Source: Bacteroidota bacterium
Lineage (GTDB): Bacteria > Bacteroidota > Ignavibacteria > UBA10030 > SZUA-254
DNA length: 64,000 nt
Direction: 5' to 3'
Assembly: GCA_020056225.1 (NCBI GenBank)
Contig: JAGVIE010000025.1
Span: 102,995-166,994 of the forward strand
Numbering within the stretch: the stretch's first letter is position 1; each line of letters starts with the position of its first letter. Positions 57,295 through 64,000 of the stretch are shown one piece after another. Made by a program: the position numbers and the translations under genes. The notes beneath the pieces were generated by a model. It was not told the DNA's origin. It saw only the letters and a list, made by a program, of their open reading frames with translations, and ran no database searches.

Positions 57295-57367
57295 AGCTTG
57301 CGATCGGGATTGAACCGATGACCTCATCCTTACCAAGGATGTGCTCTACCAACTGAGCTACGCAAGC
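57295..57367 (-). tRNA. tRNA-Thr (GGT)
   Basis: 73 bases. Acceptor GCTTGCG/CGCAAGC, anticodon stem CATCC/GGATG with loop TTGGTAA (anticodon GGT), discriminator T, no encoded CCA. It is the last of four closely spaced tRNAs before rpmG. Confidence 0.95.
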
Positions 57368-57386
57368 AGTGCACAATGTTGATTAG

Positions 57387-57459
57387 AGCGGGAGACGGGA
57401 CTCGGACCCGCGACCAACAGCTTGGAAGGCTGTGACTCTACCAACTGAGTTACTCCCGC
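57387..57459 (-). tRNA. tRNA-Gly (TCC)
   Basis: 73 bases. Acceptor GCGGGAG/CTCCCGC, anticodon stem ACAGC/GCTGT with loop CTTCCAA (anticodon TCC), T-loop TCCGAGT, discriminator T. Confidence 0.95.
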
Positions 57460-57491
57460 AAAGACTTATTATCATTCTATCTTCAACTCCG

Positions 57492-57574
57492 TGGGCAGGG
57501 GAGGATTTGAACCTCCGAAGGCCGGAGCCGACAGATTTACAGTCTGTTGCAGTTGACCACTTTGCTACCTGCCC
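57492..57574 (-). tRNA. tRNA-Tyr (GTA)
   Basis: 83 bases with the long variable arm of class II tRNAs. Acceptor GGGCAGG/CCTGCCC, anticodon stem ACAGA/TCTGT with loop CTGTAAA (anticodon GTA), discriminator A. Confidence 0.95.
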
Positions 57575-57643
57575 GATATGAATTTGCGTTATCAATTCAT
57601 CTCGTAAAACAAATTACTACCAAAAATAATTATACCTCATCTG

Positions 57644-57716
57644 AGCTGGCGGTCGGATTTGAACCAACGACCTGCTGATTACAAATCAGCTGCTCTACCA
57701 GCTGAGCTACGCCAGC
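57644..57716 (-). tRNA. tRNA-Thr (TGT)
   Basis: 73 bases. Acceptor GCTGGCG/CGCCAGC, anticodon stem GCTGA/TCAGC with loop TTTGTAA (anticodon TGT), discriminator T. It is the first tRNA of the leftward Thr-Tyr-Gly-Thr cluster. Confidence 0.95.
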
Positions 57717-58027
57717 GATCTTTACATCAATTAGTATTATCAGTATTTATTTACCAAACCTATCGATAAAGGAGCATTTAATCAGAAGTGTTATTCGACT
57801 ACCATAAATATTAAGATAGGGTTCATCGAATTAATCTAAAATATGTCAACCCAATAAAAATAAAAACCCTTAATAGCCTATTCATTGAGGGTTTTTACTA
57901 AAATATCGATAATTGTTGTGCGATTGTAAACTTGTAAATTTATCAAGCTTATAAATATAATGTTTTTTTGTTAAAAGTCAAACAATTTTTGTGCCATTGA
58001 AGTAATTTTTTCAACTTGATATTCATT
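57717..58027. other. intergenic region with a terminator and weak promoter signals
   Basis: This AT-rich region lies between the 58028 gene and the tRNA cluster. It holds a hairpin terminator (57861-57898). On the minus strand there is a TTGACA at 57849-57844, but no good -10 at 16-18 bases. The promoter of the tRNA-rpmG-secE cluster should be here; I cannot place it with confidence. Confidence 0.4.
57861..57898 (-). terminator. bidirectional-looking hairpin terminator
   Basis: Stem AAAACCCT/AGGGTTTT with A-rich and T-rich sides, so it could work in both directions. It lies downstream of the 58028 gene and about 145 bp upstream of tRNA-Thr(TGT), insulating the tRNA/ribosomal cluster. Confidence 0.75.
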
Positions 58028-59911
58028 TCATTTTTCCAACTGTGTCTTCATTGACAGCGCCGATTGTAAATGTGGTTGGATTTGAATCGCGTGATCCAAA
58101 TAGTATAATGCCATCTCTTTTTCTCCTATCATATTCAAATATATTGCATTGTTCAGATATGCCTGTGCATAAAGAGACCTTATGCCATTTGTATATATAT
58201 TGTGACTTGAAGGATCTCGAAAATTGAATATCTGTCTTGAGGTCTTATGCGCGCTAGTGTCCATATATAAACGAAATGTAAGACCCGATGGTACTCTTGT
58301 ATACCCCAAGGTATACCGGTCTTCAATTTCTTGTGTGATATAGATCGGATGAGTTGAATAATTGTTATCGACGATACTCCTGATCAATTGTGCATAGCGA
58401 TATTCTATCACGTTCGAATTGAAGGGTTGATCATGTTCAAATGGATAAAGTTCATGCAGAAAATTGGCGATCTCTTTTTTTGAATTCTTAAATATATCTG
58501 GATGACTATCGCCTAGTTGATTATAGTACCATGACCTTCGCAATAGTTCCTTGTCGATAACCACAACATCCGGTCTCCGGTTTTCAATTAGCTGGAGATA
58601 ATAAGCCGCTGATACAAAATAATCCCATTGATATGATATGATAATTCCATCTTTGTCTACTGATCGCAACATATCCATCGAGTAATCTTCAACCAAATAA
58701 TTATCACTTTGATCGACCCGATTATAGTTAATAAACATAATTATAAGACCGGAAAGCAATAATAGAACTGCCGCAATCCGCTTCCACTCCAGTTTTTTGA
58801 CTCCCGCGATGATAGCGTAACTTCCAATACCAGCCCATATTGCTATTGTTATATAGGCAAGAAGAAAATATGAATCAATATCGTGGATATCATAGTTGAT
58901 CGAGTAGAGAACACAGCCTATAAATAGTAATGCAGTAAATATAAGTACTGTTCTCCGATTTTTTATCAGATAACCTATTCCAAGCAAAGCTATAACTAAT
59001 GGATAGTACACAAATTCACCCCCAATTGTGTTTAAAAAGTAATCGAACTGTTTTACTGCGTTTTCCGCTGATGAGAATATCCATACTCTATACACTTTGC
59101 CGCTAAAGTGCCAGAGAAATTTCTCGACATCTATTGGATTCCCCCAATTCATTAACGGATGCTGTGCGGCTCTGAGTGGTAAATAAAGATAAACTGACAA
59201 TCCGAGAATAAAAAGAAAGACCATCCATAATATTTTCTTCCAGGCACTCTTTCGAAAACCGTGGGCGTAAAAAAACAAATACAGAAACGCCGGCGCTAAT
59301 AAGATGGTTGTAAGATGGTTCGTAAAAGACAAACCAAGTACGAATGCAATCATGTGCCATAAAGATGTAGCGACTTTTACTTTATTGATATTCTTAGACA
59401 AGACTTCAACTTGAACACCTTTTGTCAATAAAAGAAGCAAAATAGACACAAAACAAACATGTAATGAATAAACCTCGATTGATAATGCCTGCGACCAATA
59501 TGTTTTGGAAAAAGCGAGCGTTAATGTTCCAAATGCTGCTCCGATAAAAACCTGCCATGTATTTTTTGTTTCGATTCGATCTTTAGTTGCCAGAAACTCA
59601 CCTATGAGAAAGACCGATAATCTAAAAAAAAAGAACAACCCCAATGAACAAAAAAAAGCAGACATTAAATTCAATTGAATAATCGTTCGTAATCCGAGGG
59701 GTAAATGAGCAAATATCCACCCAAATAAGGTGAAAAGCGGATAACCTGTAGGATGTGCAATACCCAATGTTGCGGCAACTGTTGCCAGCTCACCGCTATC
59801 AATAAAGTTGACAGTCGGACATAATGTCAAACAATAAATTACAAACGCACATACTGCGATCATACCTCCGATGAGATACTCAAGCTTGTTTTTTGTCATG
59901 ATAATATTCAT
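58028..59911 (-). CDS. DUF2723 / O-mannosyltransferase-family (TMEM260-like) membrane protein
   Basis: A 627-residue polytopic protein. The N-terminal signature is YCLTLCPTVNFIDSGELATV followed by LGIAHPTGYPLF; the Asp-Ser-Gly-Glu loop is the catalytic-type motif of this GT-C family. About ten membrane helices follow to residue 390, then a soluble C-terminal domain that ends with TPR-like helices (EMALYYLDHAIQIQPHLQSA). Family members are predicted to transfer mannose from a lipid carrier onto Ser/Thr residues of exported proteins. Substrate here unknown. Monocistronic, with a terminator downstream. Confidence 0.85.
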   Translation of the reverse strand: MNIIMTKNKLEYLIGGMIAVCAFVIYCLTLCPTVNFIDSGELATVAATLGIAHPTGYPLFTLFGWIFAHLPLGLRTIIQLNLMSAFFCSLGLFFFFRLSVFLIGEFLATKDRIETKNTWQVFIGAAFGTLTLAFSKTYWSQALSIEVYSLHVCFVSILLLLLTKGVQVEVLSKNINKVKVATSLWHMIAFVLGLSFTNHLTTILLAPAFLYLFFYAHGFRKSAWKKILWMVFLFILGLSVYLYLPLRAAQHPLMNWGNPIDVEKFLWHFSGKVYRVWIFSSAENAVKQFDYFLNTIGGEFVYYPLVIALLGIGYLIKNRRTVLIFTALLFIGCVLYSINYDIHDIDSYFLLAYITIAIWAGIGSYAIIAGVKKLEWKRIAAVLLLLSGLIIMFINYNRVDQSDNYLVEDYSMDMLRSVDKDGIIISYQWDYFVSAAYYLQLIENRRPDVVVIDKELLRRSWYYNQLGDSHPDIFKNSKKEIANFLHELYPFEHDQPFNSNVIEYRYAQLIRSIVDNNYSTHPIYITQEIEDRYTLGYTRVPSGLTFRLYMDTSAHKTSRQIFNFRDPSSHNIYTNGIRSLYAQAYLNNAIYLNMIGEKEMALYYLDHAIQIQPHLQSALSMKTQLEK

Positions 59912-60066
59912 AAATCAACCATATAATACTTCTGAAGCTGTCTACGTCGAAAGAAGTTAGTAAAAATCCGGAGGAAAATCCAATCAGTCATTTGATTTTT
60001 GATTTTACCACAGGTATATTGATCCTGTTCAATTTACTATTCATCTATTATTCTGAAAGATGTCTG

Positions 60067-61287
60067 ATGAAATATATTACTCTCTTCTCCCTTCTATTAT
60101 TATTTAGTGTTTCCGGATTATACCAAACATCCGACACGCTCAAGTTAGAGCTTGTTGAAAGCATACCCATAGAAACGAATCTCGATAATTCCGATATACG
60201 AAATACTACAGAGGTTTGGACCGAGATGATCGACAATGCGAAAACATCTCTTGATATTGAGCAATTCTATATTTCGGATCAAAAGGGAGAACCTCTGGAA
60301 GTTATTATTAATGCAATACTATCAGCCGCTGTTCGAGGAGTTAGAGTTAGAATTATTGTTGACTCCAAAATGTACAAGACATATCCTGAAACCGTCGATA
60401 TGTTCGGTAAACAAAAAAATGTATCGGTTAGAATAATAGATTTCGGTAAACTTGCCGGAGGGATACAACATGCAAAATATTTTATTACAGATGACGAAGA
60501 AATATTCCTCGGCAGCCAGAACTTCGATTGGCGCGCACTCAAACACATCCACGAGATAGGGCTACACCTAAAAAACAAAGAGATCGTTAAAATCTATAAA
60601 GATATTTTCGATCTAGATTGGAAACTCGCAGAGCAGAACGATCCTGCTAACATAGAGGAAAGCATAGCCAGGAAGAATTACCAAATCCCTATTCTCATAA
60701 AGAAGAGTGATAACGATTCCATCTCTCTCTTCCCCACTGTAAGTCCGAAAGAATTATGCTTTGACACAACCATGTGGGATGAAGATTGGATTTTACACCT
60801 AATTGACGAAGCAAAGAATGATATCTATTGCCAGTTCCTAACTTATTCCCCTATCGCCAGAGGTAAAATACTCTACCCGACACTCGATAACGCACTCCGA
60901 CGCGCCGCAATCCGCGGTGTCAAAGTCAGTATGATCGTATCAGATTGGTCGATCGATCATCCAGCCATCGAACATCTTAAAAGTCTAACGTGCATTCCAA
61001 ACATTGAAGTTAAATTCAGCGCGATCCCTGAATGGTCGGGTGGTTATGTTTCTTTCGCACGTGTTGAACACAGCAAGTATCTTGTCATCGATAGTTCATC
61101 TTGCTGGATTGGTACAAGCAACTGGGAAAAAAGTTATTTTTATAACTGCCGAAACCTTGGAATCGTAATAAAAGATAGGAGTATCACTAAACAACTTCGG
61201 GGTATATTCAATAGAAGTTGGGATGGACCATATACTACATTGATCAAATCTGAAGTTGAATATGCACCCCGAAAACATGGCGAATAA
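60067..61287 (+). CDS. secreted phospholipase-D-like protein with two HKD motifs
   Basis: 406 residues with start at ATG 60067, chosen because it begins a signal peptide (MKYITLFSLLLLFSVSGLYQ); the frame is open upstream to 59992. Two complete HxKxxxxD motifs are present: HAKYFITD (H135, K137, D142) followed by GSQN, and HSKYLVID (H335, K337, D342) followed by GTSN. This is the two-lobe active site of the PLD superfamily, with spacing like the PLD3/PLD4/K4 subgroup. It may be a phosphodiesterase acting on lipids or nucleic acids outside the cytoplasm. The substrate cannot be told from sequence. Confidence 0.9.
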   Translation: MKYITLFSLLLLFSVSGLYQTSDTLKLELVESIPIETNLDNSDIRNTTEVWTEMIDNAKTSLDIEQFYISDQKGEPLEVIINAILSAAVRGVRVRIIVDSKMYKTYPETVDMFGKQKNVSVRIIDFGKLAGGIQHAKYFITDDEEIFLGSQNFDWRALKHIHEIGLHLKNKEIVKIYKDIFDLDWKLAEQNDPANIEESIARKNYQIPILIKKSDNDSISLFPTVSPKELCFDTTMWDEDWILHLIDEAKNDIYCQFLTYSPIARGKILYPTLDNALRRAAIRGVKVSMIVSDWSIDHPAIEHLKSLTCIPNIEVKFSAIPEWSGGYVSFARVEHSKYLVIDSSSCWIGTSNWEKSYFYNCRNLGIVIKDRSITKQLRGIFNRSWDGPYTTLIKSEVEYAPRKHGE

Positions 61288-61631
61288 CTAACAAATACGC
61301 CATAATCACATGTGTAGATATATCTCTGCACCTTCCTTCCATTAATTTTCTATCCAAGATAAAGCCGTCACTTATCTTCATTGATTTTGACGGTTACGAA
61401 TCTTATATTTCAGCATCATAAGCACCCGTCCCTGGAGATAGAATTTTAACGAGCAATGCGGGCAGTTCTTACCATTCATGAAGAAATTTTCATTTAAATA
61501 TTTATGAGAACAAAAAATAAAGATACAATTGGCTTTTTCTTTTTAAGAGTGAGCTTATTATCTCAATAAAGCACAGTTAGATAATTCTATCTGTGCTTTA
61601 TTCATATATACTAATTTAGTGAGGAGATTCT
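61288..61631. other. intergenic region with two hairpins
   Basis: 344 bases without a gene. A weak hairpin CCGTCA/TGACGG (61365-61393) lies after the PLD-like gene and a strong one follows at 61565-61602. Otherwise it is AT-rich with no clear promoter. Confidence 0.45.
61565..61602 (+). terminator. strong hairpin, probable terminator
   Basis: A 12-bp stem AATAAAGCACAG/CTGTGCTTTATT encloses a 14-base loop and is followed by TCATATATA rather than a clean T-run. It separates the PLD-like gene from the T9SS-sorted gene cluster. Confidence 0.55.
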
Positions 61632-62351
61632 ATGAGAACGAAACTGATATTTATTACTATCCTACTTGCGACATATCTCGGAATTGCTCAGCAAGATTCT
61701 GTCTTCGCCACTGTTTCCGGGGATACTGTTACGATTTGGAACATGGATATTGAGGAAAACTGTGCCTCCATATTTACTCACTCCATCGTAATGCTCGACA
61801 GCAACGTCATCGTTCTAACCGAGACAGATACATTAGGACCAATTGCAAATTGTATATGTAAGTTTGATCTTCAACTCCAATTAATAGGTTTAGGTGTTGG
61901 TCATTATACGGTGGAAGTGTTTCGTGCGTACCTTTCAAAATTCAATTATCCGAAAGACAATACTATATTTATCGGTTCGACGAGCTTCGATATTGGAAAT
62001 ACTTTTTCTCCACTAATTACAGAACGATTTTACCAAAGCCACTGCGGTGGTTGTGTAGGCGTAAACACATCAGGGATGGATGAATTCACAAATTATTCAT
62101 TATTGCAAAACTATCCTAACCCATTCAATCCAAGCACAACAATCCACTTCGAGCTACCAAAAGAATCACATGTTACACTAAAGGTGTACAACATGGTTGG
62201 ACAGGAAGTGATGTCTGTGTTGGATGAGGAGAAAGTTGCGGGAAGATATGATTTGAAAATAGATGGAACTCAGCTCGCAAGCAGTGTTTATTACTACAGA
62301 TTGATTGCAGGTGATTATATCTTGACAAAGAAATTCGTACTTCTCAAATAG
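61632..62351 (+). CDS. secreted protein with T9SS type A sorting domain
   Basis: 239 residues with GAGGAG just upstream of ATG 61632. There is a signal peptide (MRTKLIFITILLATYLGIAQ) and a mature part of about 130 residues with no recognised fold. The C-terminal sorting domain of about 80 residues follows: LLQNYPNPFNPSTTIHFELP, VTLKVYNMVGQEVMSVLDEE, and YYRLIAGDYILTKKFVLLK. The type IX secretion system exports proteins bearing this domain to the cell surface. The function of the passenger part is unknown. Confidence 0.93.
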   Translation: MRTKLIFITILLATYLGIAQQDSVFATVSGDTVTIWNMDIEENCASIFTHSIVMLDSNVIVLTETDTLGPIANCICKFDLQLQLIGLGVGHYTVEVFRAYLSKFNYPKDNTIFIGSTSFDIGNTFSPLITERFYQSHCGGCVGVNTSGMDEFTNYSLLQNYPNPFNPSTTIHFELPKESHVTLKVYNMVGQEVMSVLDEEKVAGRYDLKIDGTQLASSVYYYRLIAGDYILTKKFVLLK

Positions 62352-62381
62352 TTTTTCAAAATAATCTAGGAGTAATGACCT

Positions 62382-63671
62382 ATGAAAAAGATTATTTTAA
62401 CAATTCTGCTTATCCTTCTGATTACTCAAAGTGGAGTAACACAGTTAAAGTTATTTGGCCTGGATCAGATGATAGTTACGGATCTACGGTTTTATGGAAA
62501 TATACTTTACGCCTCCACTGATAATTATGGGATATTCAATTGTTCTCTGCCTGATACAATATGGACACCGCTTGGGCTAGAAGGGAAAACTATTCGAACT
62601 GTTTATCCTCATCAAGTTGGACCGCTTGGATTTGCTGTGACGGTTGGGGTTGAACCTGATCGAGTTGAAGGTGATTCAACACTTGTTTACTGTTGGTTCA
62701 ATCAAACATGGAATAAAACCGACAGTGGTATGATTCATGAAAATACATGGGAGATTAGATCTATTGATGGCATCCCAACTCCACAAGTTTGTGGGGAAAC
62801 TTTCGCGAGCGGCTCGGGAAAAGTCTTTAGAAAGAAAACGGATTTCTGGGAAAAGGTGTTTGAAGGCGCAGTGATTAACGTTGTTCGAGTTTCACCAACA
62901 TATGAAATTTGGATCGGTGGTGAAACAAACATATTTTGGCCCTTCATAGCAAAATCAACTGATATCGGAGACACATGGATGATGATGTATCCTAATCTCG
63001 CCGGCGATAATGCCTGCAACTCTATAGCATTCGATCCCTCCGATTCCAATATAGTGTACGCAGGTATGGAGGGCGTGGTGATAAAAACTACAGATGGAGG
63101 GCTTAATTGGGAACGCACAGGATTGACAAACACATCATTTTATTTAAGAGGTTTGGCTGTCGACCAACCATTCCCAAACCACATTTACGCAGGCGGCATT
63201 GCTGTGCCGGATAGTCTTGGCTTCTTCGAATCAACTGATGGTGGAACAACATGGCAAAATATTCCTGCACCTAAAGGTACAAAAGGCATTTCAAGTATCG
63301 AAATCAACCCATCAGATCATCGCGATGTATTTATTTCGACGCTTGGAAGTGGTGTGTTTCGGTATCGAAGCCCTATAGTCGATGCTAGAGAAGTACAAAT
63401 ATTACCAACAAAGTTTCGGTTGGATCAAAATTACCCAAATCCATTCAATCTGATAACATCGATCGAGTATCATACACCGAAAGCTTTATTTGTTACTCTA
63501 AAAGTATACAACGTGATCGGGCAAGAAGTTGCAACATTGGTAAATGAAGATAAAAAGATTGGAAGATATGAAGTTGAGTTCAACGCCTCCTCCCATTCTA
63601 ATGGCGTTTACTTCTATCGTCTTCAGACAAGTGATCATATAGAAACCAAGAAACTCTTACTGATGAAATAG
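62382..63671 (+). CDS. BNR/sialidase-like beta-propeller protein with T9SS sorting domain
   Basis: 429 residues preceded by AGGAG nine bases before the ATG. A signal peptide is followed by a propeller-like body with Asp-box repeats: STDIGDTWMMM, TTDGGLNWERTG and STDGGTTWQNI. The C-terminal sorting domain is LDQNYPNPFNLITSIEYHTP through VYFYRLQTSDHIETKKLLLM. Asp-box propellers of this kind occur in sialidases and in many non-enzymatic surface proteins. No catalytic sialidase residues can be assigned. It lies 30 bp after the first T9SS gene, so they are probably cotranscribed. Confidence 0.93.
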   Translation: MKKIILTILLILLITQSGVTQLKLFGLDQMIVTDLRFYGNILYASTDNYGIFNCSLPDTIWTPLGLEGKTIRTVYPHQVGPLGFAVTVGVEPDRVEGDSTLVYCWFNQTWNKTDSGMIHENTWEIRSIDGIPTPQVCGETFASGSGKVFRKKTDFWEKVFEGAVINVVRVSPTYEIWIGGETNIFWPFIAKSTDIGDTWMMMYPNLAGDNACNSIAFDPSDSNIVYAGMEGVVIKTTDGGLNWERTGLTNTSFYLRGLAVDQPFPNHIYAGGIAVPDSLGFFESTDGGTTWQNIPAPKGTKGISSIEINPSDHRDVFISTLGSGVFRYRSPIVDAREVQILPTKFRLDQNYPNPFNLITSIEYHTPKALFVTLKVYNVIGQEVATLVNEDKKIGRYEVEFNASSHSNGVYFYRLQTSDHIETKKLLLMK

Positions 63672-63715
63672 TATCAAATTAACAATCAACAAATAAAATA
63701 TTTTATGGAGTATTT

Positions 63716-64000
63716 ATGAAAACAATGGCTCTTGTTTTAATGATGATGTCATGTTGCACTATGACGATATGCCAGCCACAGCTTTTTACGAACAATTCGC
63801 CATACGAGACGAAGTACGAACAAGGAATTGTGTTAGTTAAGTTTAAAGATAGTGTGGAGATGCCAATCAGTAAAGAAGGGCGATTAGACAAGATCACAAT
63901 AGCTGAACTCCAAAATACATTTGGCAAATATGGCATAGAAATAGGAGAGACATTATTTAAACAAGCTAAACGTGGAGAACAGATAAGAAAGGTGCGAAGT
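63716..64000 (+). CDS. secreted protein, N-terminal part; probable propeptide of a subtilisin-like protease
   Basis: A frame starts at ATG 63716 with GGAG 6 bases upstream and runs off the right edge (95 residues seen). A signal peptide (MKTMALVLMMMSCCTMTICQ) is followed by YEQGIVLVKFKDSVEMPISK and ELQNTFGKYGIEIGETLF. GxVLVKFK followed by a helix is characteristic of fervidolysin-type prodomains of S8 proteases. The catalytic domain would lie beyond the window, so the family call is tentative. It is the third gene of the T9SS-cargo run. Confidence 0.6.
   Translation, partial: MKTMALVLMMMSCCTMTICQPQLFTNNSPYETKYEQGIVLVKFKDSVEMPISKEGRLDKITIAELQNTFGKYGIEIGETLFKQAKRGEQIRKVRS

Noticed and set aside
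57821-57849. Promoter of the tRNA cluster from TTGACA at 57849
   Set aside because: No -10 resembling TATAAT or TATATT at 16-18 bases.

Overview
The window looks like chromosome from a Bacteroidota/FCB-group bacterium, most likely close to Ignavibacteria. The evidence is three things. Secreted proteins end in a T9SS sorting domain with the NYPNPFN signature (61632-63671). Families typical of this group are present (DUF4905, DUF6526, DUF2723/O-mannosyltransferase). The gene order tilS-hpt-ftsH is seen. Base composition is moderate and Shine-Dalgarno signals are variable. The assignment is inferred from gene content; no 16S gene is present.

Layout. 1-3640: accessory genes on both strands (DinB-like fragment, DUF6526 protein, small membrane protein, C69/Ntn-type dipeptidase, lipoprotein). 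3640-9580: a rightward housekeeping block: tRNA(CAU), tilS, hpt, ftsH, a polyprenol/diacylglycerol-kinase-like membrane protein, a deoxyribosyltransferase-like protein and a GroES-like protein. 9570-15300: an accessory zone with a YgiQ-type radical SAM protein, a REP-associated tyrosine transposase (RAYT) and a family of REP-like palindromes. It also holds a segment of about 2 kb (about 12210-14230) whose codon use, strong GGAGG ribosome sites and two end-truncated genes suggest foreign DNA or an assembly chimera. 15290-26167: leftward genes for a membrane Fe-S oxidoreductase, PhzF, DUF4905, RdgB, RadA, NadK, DUF1844, a GT2 glycosyltransferase with a separate domain-only paralogue, and LeuS.

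26343-57716 is one nearly uninterrupted leftward translation/transcription supercluster. In transcription order it runs tRNA Thr-Tyr-Gly-Thr, rpmG, tRNA-Trp, secE, nusG, rplKAJL, rpoBC, rpsLG, fusA, tuf, then the S10, spc and alpha operons through rplQ, closed by a hairpin terminator. A tRNA-Gln gene lies inside the spc operon between rplR and rpsE. 57717-64000 holds a large membrane protein of the O-mannosyltransferase family, a secreted phospholipase-D-like protein, two T9SS-sorted proteins and the start of a probable secreted protease.

The most unusual signals are these: REP palindromes whose 5' GTAG/GTAA supplies the stop codon of four flanking genes; a REP palindrome translated in frame inside the RAYT itself; the probable foreign fragment that abuts a REP and is fused in frame to a host propeller gene; a 17-bp duplicated tRNA 5' end separating a tRNA from its promoter; and a GT2 C-terminal region present as a free-standing gene.
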